Positions 1 to 8,316 of a stretch of DNA of 35,555 nucleotides are shown here, one piece after another (position 1 is the stretch's first letter; every line of letters begins with the position of its first letter). Source of the stretch: an uncultured Granulosicoccaceae bacterium (GTDB taxonomy: Bacteria; Pseudomonadota; Gammaproteobacteria; Granulosicoccales; Granulosicoccaceae); contig CALIHW010000161.1 in NCBI GenBank assembly GCA_938020525.1, positions 1-35,555 of the forward strand. Reading direction: 5' to 3'. The translations under genes and the position numbers were made by a program. The notes beneath the pieces are model-generated. The model searched no databases. It had not been told where the DNA came from and saw only the letters and a list, made by a program, of their open reading frames with translations.

Positions 1-165
1 ATGAAAATGACGGCATCCCGCTTGATCCTTGATTCCACAGCGAATTTTTTCTCTTGCAAATATCAGTAAGCCAAGTAAATGAAAACATGGAACGCGAGAA
101 GAAAATACCCTGTGAAACCAATGCTCTGCGCGCTATGCTCGCCATTTCACGAATAAACCGGGCTA
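1..165 (+). repeat. MITE-like element, copy 1 (left end outside window)
   Basis: These 165 bases match 24265-24429 in the same orientation with five substitutions that I can count (positions 16, 28, 141, 142 and 151). The right end carries the same terminal inverted repeat, AATAAACCGGGC, followed by TA. The matching left terminal repeat, about 13 bases, would lie just before base 1. The copy adjoins the 3' side of the cold-shock gene that follows. The family is not one I can name; a nonautonomous element mobilised by an IS630/Tc1-type transposase is inferred from the TA flank of copy 2. Confidence 0.75.
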
Positions 166-246
166 TAAGACGAGTCCGCTGAATACAGGCTATCAGTTAA
201 TCTTGCTTATCAGTCGATACCCGACATATCACCGGGTGTCGGCGCG

Positions 247-471
247 CTATTCCTCGGGTCTATCCTCAAGTCTGGACACTTCGGCAGCCTGCCAGCCCTT
301 GTCACTTTTGGTTTGAACGTACTCGACCTGTTGTCCTTCCGCGAGTGTTTTATAGCCTTCACCTTCGATTGACCGGTAGTGGACAAACACATCTTCCCCT
401 GCATCATTCACGATGAAACCGTACCCCTTTGCGTTGTCAAACCACTTAACAGTGCCTATTGATTTTTCCAT
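247..471 (-). CDS. Cold-shock domain protein (CspA family)
   Basis: A 74-residue protein made of one cold-shock domain, a five-stranded OB fold that binds single-stranded RNA and DNA. The RNA-binding motifs are visible: RNP1 KGYGFI at residues 15-20 and RNP2 VFVHY at 28-32, with the aromatic surface residues W10, F11, Y17, F19, F29 and H31. Length is slightly above the 65-70 residues usual for CspA; the extra residues are a short acidic tail. The ATG at 471 is preceded by AGGTTAG. Members of the family act as RNA chaperones in the cytoplasm; whether this one is cold-induced cannot be told from the sequence. A close paralogue lies at 17881-18156. A MITE-like repeat sits downstream of its stop codon. 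Confidence 0.95.
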   Translation of the reverse strand: MEKSIGTVKWFDNAKGYGFIVNDAGEDVFVHYRSIEGEGYKTLAEGQQVEYVQTKSDKGWQAAEVSRLEDRPEE

Positions 472-888
472 CTTCTAACCTGAATTCGCTCGGTACTAAA
501 GGTCCGGCGTTCTAATAATTGTTAAACCATTGCCAACCTGCCGCCCAAATTGCTTGACAGATCATCTTAAGCCCCCCGGCCCAATTATCAACCGCTGATA
601 CAAAAAATACGTACCTATTTGTAGGAATAATCCTACAAGAAATCAGCGAAAAGCGCCCTGTCAGATTCTTAAGGATCTGTTTTTCCAGCTAAATTCCCTA
701 AAACGCTCCAATTTCCCGGATTTTCGTAATTCTTAGGAATTATATTTTCATTCTCTGTTTTGATGAATTCAGAATAGCCGAAACCAGCCGATAACCTGCC
801 GTCTTTGGCCGTATCACATGACCATATCACCGGGCCATATCACCGGGCCGAATCGACTAGTCGGAAACAGCAGCATTTAGGAGGGCTA
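472..888. other. Intergenic region between cold-shock and metalloprotease genes
   Basis: No gene is supported here. The region must hold divergent promoters for the cold-shock gene (left) and the metalloprotease (right). It contains an 8-base inverted repeat TTGTAGGA-ATAA-TCCTACAA at 619-638, a smaller one TAATTC-TTAG-GAATTA at 727-742, and a 13-base direct tandem duplication CCATATCACCGGG at 822-834 and 835-847. The left part may be the long 5' leader typical of cold-shock mRNAs, but I cannot show a start site. Confidence 0.5.
619..638. promoter_or_regulatory. Perfect inverted repeat, possible operator or hairpin
   Basis: TTGTAGGA and TCCTACAA form 8-base arms around ATAA. It lies about 150 bases upstream of the cold-shock start codon on the minus strand and 250 upstream of the divergent protease. 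It could be a protein-binding dyad or a hairpin in the cold-shock leader. No run of T follows, so a terminator is unlikely. Confidence 0.4.
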
Positions 889-1668
889 TTGACTATATTA
901 AGTTTTGATTTTCTAAGGCCTTTGCTGCTTCTCTGCGTGCTATTTGCGGTAGGCGGTATTACGGCCCATCAGATTGTCTATTCACGCTCCTGGCATCAAC
1001 CGCTTGATGTGGTGGTTTATCCAATCAATGCAGACAAGTCGATTGATACCCACAACTACATCAATACGCTGAGTAGCGACACTTTTACCGAGATAAACGA
1101 CTGGTTCACTGCGGAAGCCCGGCGACACAAAGCGGCAATTCCGCAGCCAGTGCACGTGAGCCTCGGCAAACGCGTCAAATCTGTACCTCCACCACTGCCG
1201 GTTGATCAAGGCGTTCTTCGTACAATAATGTGGAGCTTGCAACTGCGCTATTGGGTCTTTCGCAATACCCCGGACGATGACTCAAACCTCCGACGCGTGC
1301 GAGTGTTTGTCGCTTACTACCAGGGTGACGATGACAAACCGCTTGCGCACTCGGTAGGACTACAAAGAGGCCTGATTGGTGTGGTCAATGCATTCGGTCA
1401 CTCTGAGCAAACAAAACAGAACAATATTGTCATCACCCACGAAATTCTACATACCGTTGGTGCGTCAGATAAGTACAACTTCTTTGGCGGCCCGGACTTC
1501 CCACACGGATACGCCAATCCCCATCGCCAACCATTACATCCACAGAGATACGCTGAAATCATGGTCGGCCGAATACCAACCTCGCCGTATTCGTCGTATA
1601 TGGCAACCAGCCTCAAGAGTGTTCGAATGAACGCTCTGACAGCCAGCGAAATCGCCTGGTACGATTAA
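889..1668 (+). CDS. Membrane-anchored metalloprotease-like protein (HExxHxxGxxD)
   Basis: The reading frame opens at a TTG at 805, giving 287 residues, but I prefer the TTG at 889 (259 residues). The preferred start follows AGGAGGG at 879-885, although the spacing is short, and the extra N-terminal stretch is made partly of a 13-base tandem duplication whose period is not a multiple of three. The protein then begins with one hydrophobic segment (LLLLCVLFAVGGI) and a long extracytoplasmic part. The segment HEILHTVGASDKY (H212, E213, H216 and D222 in the long form) matches HExxHxxGxxD, the zinc site of metzincin-like peptidases that use Asp as third ligand, such as snapalysin. A Met in EIMVG some 30 residues later could be the Met-turn. 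I infer a zinc peptidase anchored in the inner membrane facing the periplasm; substrate unknown. No operon partner is evident. Confidence 0.75.
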   Translation: MTILSFDFLRPLLLLCVLFAVGGITAHQIVYSRSWHQPLDVVVYPINADKSIDTHNYINTLSSDTFTEINDWFTAEARRHKAAIPQPVHVSLGKRVKSVPPPLPVDQGVLRTIMWSLQLRYWVFRNTPDDDSNLRRVRVFVAYYQGDDDKPLAHSVGLQRGLIGVVNAFGHSEQTKQNNIVITHEILHTVGASDKYNFFGGPDFPHGYANPHRQPLHPQRYAEIMVGRIPTSPYSSYMATSLKSVRMNALTASEIAWYD

Positions 1669-1720
1669 TCCAGGAGCTACGATTAATCCAGGAGCTACGA
1701 TTGATCTGGGAGCTACGATT
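1661..1720 (+). repeat. 18-bp tandem repeat, 3.3 copies
   Basis: The unit ACGATTAATCCAGGAGCT occurs at 1661-1678 and 1679-1696, a diverged copy at 1697-1714, then a partial unit to 1720. The stop codon of the metalloprotease gene lies in the first unit. Since the period is a multiple of three and the second unit repeats the in-frame TAA, changes in copy number would not alter the protein. Confidence 0.85.
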
Positions 1721-2196
1721 GCGCCGTTTGCTCTGGATCAGCCTTTTAGCTATGACCAAAGCTAGACAGCAAAGACGAGATAGCTTTGATCCGGCACGGA
1801 CAGTCTCCTGCTAAGGAAGTCCCGAAACAAATGCTAAATCCATCCCCAAAAATCCCTGACATCCGCTACGCTTTATAGACATATTCGTATATTCGCCACA
1901 CTGCTTGTGTGCAGGTGTTGCCAAGCTTATTTATCCAGTACACCGCGCTTATCGTGATACTTCCGGTGTTTCTATTTCGGTAGATCTTCCGGTTAGTTCT
2001 GGCAAATTGGGCCTGGCAATTGGCTCTGGCAAATTGGTTCTGGCAAAGCTGGATGCTGCTGACTTTAATTTACAAACAAATCGTTCTGACGACTAAAAAT
2101 ATTAACCGCCAGCACGCAACTACTTTCCAAATCGATGTAACCGGCTGCGTCGATGTAACCGGAAAGTAAAAAACCCAGGTAGTAAACGGAGACGCT
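1669..2196. other. Gene-poor stretch before envC
   Basis: About 530 bases without a convincing gene. Besides the 18-bp tandem repeat it holds a degenerate run of CTGGCAAATTGG-like units at about 1997-2050, and a second 18-base-period duplication (TCGATGTAACCGG at 2132-2144 and 2150-2162). A 63-codon open frame from TTG 1905 is made largely of this repeat and I do not accept it. The promoter of the envC-ctpA pair probably lies in the right half. Confidence 0.5.
2132..2162 (+). repeat. Short tandem duplication, 18-base period
   Basis: TCGATGTAACCGG is repeated after a five-base gap, so the period is 18 bases. It ends 34 bases before the envC-like start codon. Confidence 0.7.
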
Positions 2197-3405
2197 TTGA
2201 ACTCAAGTTTCGTTAACAGCAATCAGTGCATAACACTGGTCATACTCGTTCTGTTTATTACCGCTGCCGGTCTATCAGCTACCGCGGTGGCCGCAACAGA
2301 CAACATTGAATTCAAAACTAACAATAACGGTGTAGAAGTATTATCTGCACAGTTTCTGTCTGAAAGGTATCGCGAAAGGATCGCCAAACTCGACCTGGAA
2401 ATACGCAACGAATCAGAACGACGCACCACAATTCTACACCAACTGGACGAGGCCATTAGCAAAGCCTCGGCACTGGAAGATGAAAGTCGCAAATTTGCTG
2501 ATAGTGCGTTGCCGCTTGATACCAACCTGCAGCAGATTCACACAGAGATAGAAGTACTGGAACAAGCTATAAAACACAACCATGGTCTGCTTGAAAAAAT
2601 GCAAAGCACACTCGACAATCAACCGGAATTATCTATCTGGCTTGCAACTTTGGGTAAACCGGAGATACAAACCCGGCAGAAATTACTGGCTACACAGAGC
2701 TACCTGTTACACACCACCCGCAAGCACCAACAGCAATTAGAGACCAAGCGAATACTGCTCGACAAACGTTATGCCGCACTAATTGAGTACGATCAGACTG
2801 TTAAGAATTCTATCAATGACGCTAAAACTCAATTCGCCAGAACGATCGATCGTCGAAAAAGTCTGGAGCATAAGCTGACCGAAATCTCAGCACAGATCGT
2901 CGCCAGACAGGATCGGATTCTATCCCTGAATGAAAGAACGCAACAATTGCAGTCCAACGCCTCATTGGTGCACTTTGGCAATCTCAAAAGCAAGCTCAAT
3001 GACCCGGTCGAAGGTCGGATTGTCAGAAAATTCTCTGAACCAAAAGCGAAGGGACTCCTCAAATGGAAGGGTATTCTCGTAGAAGCGCCGCTGGGTCTGC
3101 CATTCACCGCGGTCTCTGACGGACTGGTGGTATTCGCCGATCAGCTACAGGGGCTGGGAAACGTTGCTATTGTCGATCATGGCGAAGGCTATATGACACT
3201 CTATGGTATGGCTGAACTGTTATTAGTGGAGCAGAATCAATTCCTGTTGGCAGGTGATCCGGTCGGTACCGTCGGTGAGTCTGTCGGCGCGGATGTATCA
3301 GCGCTATACTTTGAAGTGCGTCACAATGCGGATGCGCTGGACCCGCAAGATTGGCTGGAAATGCATCAGATCACGCAAAAGACAAGCTCCAGCGACTCTT
3401 TCTAG
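2197..3405 (+). CDS. envC: EnvC-like murein hydrolase activator (degenerate LytM/M23)
   Basis: A 402-residue protein with an N-terminal signal peptide (hydrophobic to about residue 30, AVA before the mature part), a long charged coiled coil from about 38 to 250, and a C-terminal LytM/M23 domain from about 265 to 395. This is the EnvC plan: in E. coli EnvC is periplasmic, recruited by FtsEX, and activates amidases AmiA and AmiB at the division site. The zinc ligands of active M23 peptidases look replaced: LYGM where LYGH is expected and LYFEVR where LHFEVR is expected, as in EnvC (LYFEIR). So it should be a regulator and not an enzyme. The TTG start at 2197 is chosen because GGAG at 2188-2191 is correctly spaced. 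It is followed 58 bases later by ctpA, a common gammaproteobacterial order. Confidence 0.88.
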   Translation: MNSSFVNSNQCITLVILVLFITAAGLSATAVAATDNIEFKTNNNGVEVLSAQFLSERYRERIAKLDLEIRNESERRTTILHQLDEAISKASALEDESRKFADSALPLDTNLQQIHTEIEVLEQAIKHNHGLLEKMQSTLDNQPELSIWLATLGKPEIQTRQKLLATQSYLLHTTRKHQQQLETKRILLDKRYAALIEYDQTVKNSINDAKTQFARTIDRRKSLEHKLTEISAQIVARQDRILSLNERTQQLQSNASLVHFGNLKSKLNDPVEGRIVRKFSEPKAKGLLKWKGILVEAPLGLPFTAVSDGLVVFADQLQGLGNVAIVDHGEGYMTLYGMAELLLVEQNQFLLAGDPVGTVGESVGADVSALYFEVRHNADALDPQDWLEMHQITQKTSSSDSF

Positions 3406-3463
3406 AATCAAAATGATAAGATTAAGGAACACACTGACCCGCTGACGGGTTTGGAGTAAGCAA

Positions 3464-4768
3464 ATGACAATCCGCTCAAAACCAATTACGTTGATGGCGG
3501 CAGGCGCGGTACTCGGAGTTACCCTGACGCTTGGACACGGTGTCGTCGGCGCCAGGGATACCTCAGGCGACGTCCTGCCTCTGGAACAGTTGCGTACTTT
3601 TTCAGACGTTTTTGCGCGCATCAAACGCAACTACGTTGAAGATGTCTCTGATGAAGACCTGCTCGAGCATGCTATTCGCGGCATGTTGAGCGGACTTGAC
3701 CCTCACTCGAGCTATCTCAACACCGAACAATTTCAGGAGCTGCGCATTGGTACCTCTGGAGAGTTCGGCGGACTCGGAATTGAGGTAGGAATGGAAGACG
3801 GCTTCGTACGAGTAGTTTCACCTATCGATGACACCCCTGCTGCTCGCGCAGGTATGCAAAGCGGTGATCTGATCATCCGCCTCGACGACAAGCCAGTGAA
3901 AGGTCTGGAGTTGAATGAAGCGGTCAAACTTATGCGCGGTAAACCCGGTAGCGACATCGTACTTACTGTCGTACGGGAAGGTGAAGACCGACCGCTAAAC
4001 ATAACACTCACACGCGCCGTGATTCAGGTTACCAGCGTCAGAAACCGAATACTTGATGAGGGTTATGGCTACGTTCGTGTCTCTCACTTTCAAACCAAGA
4101 CCCCGTCTGACATGATCAAAGCGATTGAAGCCATGCAGACCGAGGGTGAACTGAAAGGCATGGTGCTCGATCTTCGCAATAATCCAGGTGGGGTACTGTC
4201 AGCGGCAGTCGGTATCTCTGACGCTTTCCTGAATGACGGCCTGATCGTCTACACCGATGGTCGCGAAGACGATTCGAGATTGCGCTATTCAGCATCCCGA
4301 GGCGATATCCTAAAGGGCGCACCACTTGTTGTTCTGGTAAACGGTGGTTCAGCATCTGCTTCTGAAATTGTCGCCGGAGCGATGCAGGATCATGGTCGCG
4401 GTGTGGTCATGGGTTCAAAAACTTTCGGCAAAGGCTCAGTTCAGACTATCCAAAACCTGCCTAACGGCGGTGCGGTGAAGCTAACTACTGCACGCTACTA
4501 CACACCTTCGGGACGATCTATTCAGGCACAGGGTATTGAGCCAGATATCGTCACGGGTAACCTGCAAGTAGCTCAACGCGAAGACTCAGGTATTGAGCCA
4601 ATCACAGAATCGAGCCTGTCAGGTCATCTTAGCAATGGTAGTGATTCTGAAACAGCAGTCGAAACAGATGAAGACCAAACCACAGCGATCAACCTCGCTG
4701 AAGATGATTATCAGCTCAATGAAGCACTTAACCTGCTGAAGGGTCTGACCATTCTCAGTAAAGGCTAA
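3464..4768 (+). CDS. ctpA: C-terminal processing peptidase, S41 family (CtpA)
   Basis: A 434-residue S41 serine peptidase. Residues 1-30 are a signal peptide or anchor, then an N-terminal helical part with LDPHSSYL near 78-84, a PDZ domain at about 100-175 (carboxylate-binding loop around EFGGLGIEV), and the protease core. Catalytic residues are recognised from the family motifs: Ser298 in GSASASEI and Lys323 in TFGKGS. The family cleaves near the C-terminus of envelope proteins in the periplasm; in some species it degrades peptidoglycan hydrolases, which fits the adjacent envC. The ATG follows TTGGAG with good spacing. The C-terminal 60 residues are acidic and Ser/Thr rich. An intrinsic terminator lies 28 bases past the stop, ending the envC-ctpA unit. 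Confidence 0.93.
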   Translation: MTIRSKPITLMAAGAVLGVTLTLGHGVVGARDTSGDVLPLEQLRTFSDVFARIKRNYVEDVSDEDLLEHAIRGMLSGLDPHSSYLNTEQFQELRIGTSGEFGGLGIEVGMEDGFVRVVSPIDDTPAARAGMQSGDLIIRLDDKPVKGLELNEAVKLMRGKPGSDIVLTVVREGEDRPLNITLTRAVIQVTSVRNRILDEGYGYVRVSHFQTKTPSDMIKAIEAMQTEGELKGMVLDLRNNPGGVLSAAVGISDAFLNDGLIVYTDGREDDSRLRYSASRGDILKGAPLVVLVNGGSASASEIVAGAMQDHGRGVVMGSKTFGKGSVQTIQNLPNGGAVKLTTARYYTPSGRSIQAQGIEPDIVTGNLQVAQREDSGIEPITESSLSGHLSNGSDSETAVETDEDQTTAINLAEDDYQLNEALNLLKGLTILSKG

Positions 4769-4795
4769 ACTACAAAATCTGCGACAAGCAGGTGT

Positions 4796-4824
4796 AAAAA
4801 AAAGAGGCAAATGCCTCTTTTTTT
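4796..4824 (+). terminator. Intrinsic terminator after ctpA
   Basis: GAGGC-AAAT-GCCTC flanked by an A run on the left and a T run on the right (seven or more each), 28 bases past the ctpA stop. The A run opposite the T run would let it work on both strands, but only the plus-strand genes end here. Confidence 0.85.
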
Positions 4825-4963
4825 GTGTCTGGCAGATATACAACTTCTGAATCAGCTCTCGTCAGGTACCTTATCGATTAGTTCAGCACCGCATCTGCCA
4901 GCGCAAATCAGTTGCAGTTTTTGGTATGGTTGGCAACAACGATAAAACACAAAAGCAGACACT

Positions 4964-6601
4964 ATGTTTACCAGCCTGATGCAGCAACGCCCACTGATGA
5001 TTTCGAGCATCATCGAATTTGCCGAACGCTGGTACCCGGACGTCGAAGTAGTGTCCCGCACAACCGAAGGCCCAATCCATCGCTACACGTACAAGGAAAT
5101 GGGACAACGCTGCAGAAAAATGGCGCTAGCCCTCAGCAAACTTGGCGTTTCTCAGGGTGATCGTGTGGGTACACTCGCATGGAACGGTTATCGTCATCTT
5201 GAGCTCTACTACAGTGTCTCTGGCAGTGGTGCAGTACTACATACCATCAACCCGCGTTTATTTGCAGAACAAATGGCATACGTCATTGATCATGCAGGTG
5301 ACAAAGTCATATTCACAGACCTGACATTCATACCGATTCTTGAAAATCTACTCGAAAATCTGGGAGAAAAATTAAACAAAATTGAACACATCGTTGTAAT
5401 GACTGATCGCGACAATATGCCGCAGTCAAAGCTCGACAACCTGCACTGCTACGAGGATCTACTCATCGCTGAGTCCGGTGACTATCAATGGCCGGAGTTT
5501 GATGAGAACGCAGCATCAAGCATCTGCTACACCTCAGGTACTACAGGCAACCCAAAGGGAGTAGTGTATTCACATCGTTCTACACTTATTCATGCGATGG
5601 GTAGCTCGGTACCTAACGGACTTGGCTTATCAGGCAATGACTCGATTCTGCTTGTGGTGCCACAGTTTCACGTCAACGCCTGGGGCGTTTCGTATGCCGG
5701 ACCTATGAATGGCTGCAAACTGGTATTGCCCGGTCCGGCGATGGACGGGAAATCAATCCATGAACTACTAGATTTGGAACAATGCAGTCTTTCTCTCGCG
5801 GTACCGACAATCTGGATGATGCTAACTGCCTACCTGAAGGAGTCCGGTGCGCAGCTTCCTCATATGAATCGAGTAGTAATAGGCGGCTCAGCTGTGCCAG
5901 AAGCGATGATCCGGTCTTTTGAACAAGACTACGATGTACAGGTTATTCACGCGTGGGGTATGACGGAAACCAGCCCGCTGGGTACATTAAATTTTCTGCT
6001 GCCACATTTGCAAGAGCTCGACTACGAAGCGCAAATGGAAACAAAGCTCAAACAAGGTAAAACCGTCTTTGGTATCGACATACGAATAGTCGATGATAAA
6101 AACAATACACTGCCGCACGATGGCGTGGCATTTGGAAAACTACAGGCCAGAGGCCATTGGGTAACTTCTGCTTACTATGGGGAAGAGCCTTGCATCGACT
6201 CTGATGGCTGGTTCGACACAGGTGATGTAGCAACCATAGATAAAGACGGCTACATGATGATTACTGATCGAACCAAGGATGTCATCAAATCCGGTGGTGA
6301 ATGGATCAGCTCAATCGAGCTTGAAAACATCGCAGTCGGACACCCGAACATTGTTGAGGCAGCAGTGATAGCAATAGCACACCCGAAGTGGGATGAAAGA
6401 CCTTTACTGATAGCTGTAACACAACCAGATACCAAGCTCGAAAAAGTAGAGCTACTTGACTACGTTGCAGAACGTGTTGCCAAATGGCAGATACCCGATG
6501 ATGTACAGTTTGTTGATGAACTCCCACACGGCGCGACAGGTAAGCTAAACAAGTTAAAGCTTCGAGAAGACTTTAAAGACTATAAATTTCCTGGTACTTA
6601 A
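4964..6601 (+). CDS. Medium/long-chain fatty acid-CoA ligase (AMP-binding)
   Basis: A 545-residue member of the ANL superfamily, which activates a carboxylic acid as acyl-AMP and transfers it to coenzyme A in the cytoplasm. Visible core motifs: the phosphate-binding loop [11 protein letters not shown] from about residue 189, the GMTETSP motif near 331, GWFDTGD near 415, and [13 protein letters not shown] soon after. The C-terminal GATGKLNK near 523-530 carries the expected catalytic lysine. The N-terminus (LMQQRPLM..., EGPIHRYTY) resembles AlkK-type medium-chain acyl-CoA ligases, so the ATG at 4964 is kept although no strong ribosome-binding site is seen. Chain-length preference cannot be read from the sequence. 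It stands alone between a terminator and the M50 protease gene, 60 bases downstream. Confidence 0.9.
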   Translation: MFTSLMQQRPLMISSIIEFAERWYPDVEVVSRTTEGPIHRYTYKEMGQRCRKMALALSKLGVSQGDRVGTLAWNGYRHLELYYSVSGSGAVLHTINPRLFAEQMAYVIDHAGDKVIFTDLTFIPILENLLENLGEKLNKIEHIVVMTDRDNMPQSKLDNLHCYEDLLIAESGDYQWPEFDENAASSICYTSGTTGNPKGVVYSHRSTLIHAMGSSVPNGLGLSGNDSILLVVPQFHVNAWGVSYAGPMNGCKLVLPGPAMDGKSIHELLDLEQCSLSLAVPTIWMMLTAYLKESGAQLPHMNRVVIGGSAVPEAMIRSFEQDYDVQVIHAWGMTETSPLGTLNFLLPHLQELDYEAQMETKLKQGKTVFGIDIRIVDDKNNTLPHDGVAFGKLQARGHWVTSAYYGEEPCIDSDGWFDTGDVATIDKDGYMMITDRTKDVIKSGGEWISSIELENIAVGHPNIVEAAVIAIAHPKWDERPLLIAVTQPDTKLEKVELLDYVAERVAKWQIPDDVQFVDELPHGATGKLNKLKLREDFKDYKFPGT

Positions 6602-6661
6602 AGTACCACTCACTACAAATACCGTACAATCCTACAGCCAATCTGATACTAGCGGACCTTT

Positions 6662-7303
6662 ATGCTGCAACTTCTCTATTCACAGCAGTACGCGCTGGCT
6701 GTACTGATTATTATCGCGCTGATTATATCGTTGACGTTCCATGAGTATGCTCATGCGGCGTCTGCAAAAATTTTAGGCGACGATACAGCGCAACGAATGG
6801 GAAGACTCAATATCAACCCGGTCGCTCACATTGATCCAATGGGCCTGTTAATGGTAGTGCTGGTAGGGTTCGGCTATGCCAAACCAGTTCCAACAAACCC
6901 AAACAACTACACCAGTCGCTGGGGTATACCTCTAGTGGCTGCGGCAGGTCCCGCCATGAATCTGGTACTTGCCTTTGTCGTCATCAATATTTACGCGCTA
7001 GGTGTGAAGTCCGGATACACCTGGTTTACAGAGCCCGGGCCCGAGAGGTTTTTCTTTTTATTGGCGTCAATCAATTTGATCTTGATGCTTTTTAACCTGA
7101 TCCCGCTTGGTCCACTGGATGGACACTACATACTCGGATTCCTACTACCCGACAATCTGTCTCGTACGTATCTCCATTACAACAGCCGCTACGGCCACTT
7201 TGTATTTCTCGGATTGATACTACTGAGTATTCTCGGTATTCCAATTTTTAGCAGGATTATGTCTATGGCAAGGAGCATTCTGCCGAACCTTATTATTGTC
7301 TAG
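6662..7303 (+). CDS. Site-2 protease family membrane peptidase (M50)
   Basis: A 213-residue polytopic membrane protein. The zinc motif HEYAH (H27, E28, H31) sits in the first transmembrane segment and the third ligand region is NLIPLGPLDGH (N145 to H155, with Asp153). Both are hallmarks of the minimal M50 subfamily related to SpoIVFB/YwhC, which lacks the PDZ domain of RseP. About five hydrophobic segments are visible. Such proteins cleave substrates within the membrane; their targets are largely unknown in gammaproteobacteria. It is 60 bases after the acyl-CoA ligase and may be cotranscribed. It converges on a CAP lipoprotein gene with a shared hairpin between them. Confidence 0.92.
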   Translation: MLQLLYSQQYALAVLIIIALIISLTFHEYAHAASAKILGDDTAQRMGRLNINPVAHIDPMGLLMVVLVGFGYAKPVPTNPNNYTSRWGIPLVAAAGPAMNLVLAFVVINIYALGVKSGYTWFTEPGPERFFFLLASINLILMLFNLIPLGPLDGHYILGFLLPDNLSRTYLHYNSRYGHFVFLGLILLSILGIPIFSRIMSMARSILPNLIIV

Positions 7304-7315
7304 CACTTGTTATCT

Positions 7316-7349
7316 CCCCGCTGGAAAACACATTGACACCAGTGCGGGG
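7316..7349. terminator. Candidate bidirectional terminator between convergent genes
   Basis: CCCCGC-TGG and CCA-GT-GCGGGG form a nine-pair stem with a two-base bulge around a 14-base loop, in the 51-base gap between the M50 gene and the CAP gene. There is no clear T run on either side, so efficiency is uncertain. Confidence 0.5.
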
Positions 7350-7354
7350 TTGAC

Positions 7355-7978
7355 TCAGTAAGGTTTCTGCCCCAGAAAATTTCCCGGCGGATCGTAGTTG
7401 CAAACCCAAATTTGCGAACTATCCGGACAACTTGCGGCGGCACAGCCCATGACTTGTGAGTCTCGCCATACCACCTGAGTGTAGTTTTCGCAGGTTTTAC
7501 CTATACGGCACTTATTGTCTTTATAGTTGTAGTCAACGCCCTGCTGCGCCCAGAAAAACACCACACTATTCTCATCAACAGGTGCAACCTCTGTACGTCC
7601 GTCACCGAATAGTTCCGGCTCAATACGTTGAACATTTTCACCGAGACCGTTCTTGAAACCGGGCAACACAAGCAGTCCTCTTTGTCTTGCGATGCAGTTA
7701 CCTTCACCGGTCAGGAAGTTTGCCCATTCGGCGGCCTTAGCCTCCAGTCTCTTGGACCAGCGCAACGGCGGAACACCTAGCCTGCTGCGAACAGAGTTAT
7801 GACTGTTTAAAATACTCTCCCCATTGATACTCAGATTTGTTGCAGGAATATTGACGGGTACGTTCACCGGTTCAGGTGCCCGGGTATCGAGAGTGTTTTG
7901 CGAGGAACATGAGACAATGGCAACCACAAGAGCTGCCATTGTCACCAGTTCGGATACTACTTTGATTTGTGCTATCAA
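7355..7978 (-). CDS. CAP-domain (SCP/PR-1-like) lipoprotein
   Basis: A 207-residue secreted protein. The N-terminus is a lipoprotein signal ending in the lipobox IVSC, with Cys24 as lipidation site. The rest is a CAP domain: HNSVRSRLG near the start, GENV in the middle, YTQVVWRDSQVMGCA and the C-terminal WVCNYDPPGNFLGQKPY, all diagnostic of the SCP/PR-1 family. Paired cysteines agree with an oxidising periplasmic or surface location. Bacterial members have no agreed function; sterol or lipid binding and protease-like roles are proposed. The TTG at 7978 has no good ribosome-binding site, but it begins 5 bases after the YegP-like stop, so translational coupling is likely. An ATG at 7939 would leave a very short signal peptide. 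Confidence 0.88.
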   Translation of the reverse strand: MIAQIKVVSELVTMAALVVAIVSCSSQNTLDTRAPEPVNVPVNIPATNLSINGESILNSHNSVRSRLGVPPLRWSKRLEAKAAEWANFLTGEGNCIARQRGLLVLPGFKNGLGENVQRIEPELFGDGRTEVAPVDENSVVFFWAQQGVDYNYKDNKCRIGKTCENYTQVVWRDSQVMGCAAASCPDSSQIWVCNYDPPGNFLGQKPY

Positions 7979-7983
7979 TTACT

Positions 7984-8316
7984 TTAGCCGATTTGTTCCT
8001 CGATAGCGCAATCGGGAACATTTGCTTTTACATGGCTGATAGCGCTAGTACGCTCTTCAACACTTGGAAACATTGCACTGGTTGCAACTACCTGGCCATT
8101 AGCGGACTTCACATTGAAAAAGAACATACCATTAGCGGATTCTTTCAATACGTAACGCTTATCTTCCACACAGTTCTTCTTTACAGAGTTTATACCTTTG
8201 GAAGCGCTGTCTTTGGCTTTGTAGTTTTCACTTTTCAAAACCATCTTGCCTTCATCGTTTACAAAAGAAAAACTAAATGGTTCTGCAGCACTGCTTTTTT
8301 TCAGTAAGGCTTTCAT
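7984..8316 (-). CDS. YegP-like DUF1508 protein
   Basis: A 110-residue protein with two tandem DUF1508 units of about 48 residues: FSFSFVNDEGKMVLKSENY with KGINSVKKNC, then YVLKESANGMFFFNVKSANG with HVKANVPD. This is the YegP architecture. Function is unknown; the fold is a small alpha-beta domain found widely in proteobacteria. I chose the ATG at 8316 because AGGAG lies 8 bases ahead of it; an ATG two codons earlier (8322) is too close to that site, and the frame extends upstream to 8379 without support. The CAP lipoprotein gene follows after 5 bases, so the two form an operon. Confidence 0.87.
   Translation of the reverse strand: MKALLKKSSAAEPFSFSFVNDEGKMVLKSENYKAKDSASKGINSVKKNCVEDKRYVLKESANGMFFFNVKSANGQVVATSAMFPSVEERTSAISHVKANVPDCAIEEQIG

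Noticed and set aside
219..242. Terminator for the cold-shock gene
   Set aside because: CCGACA/TGTCGG and ACCCG/CGGGT can pair, but in competing ways and with no T run on the minus strand.
1905..2096. Plus-strand open frame of 63 codons from TTG
   Set aside because: No ribosome-binding site; most of it is made of CTGGCAAATTGG-like repeats; no recognisable domain.
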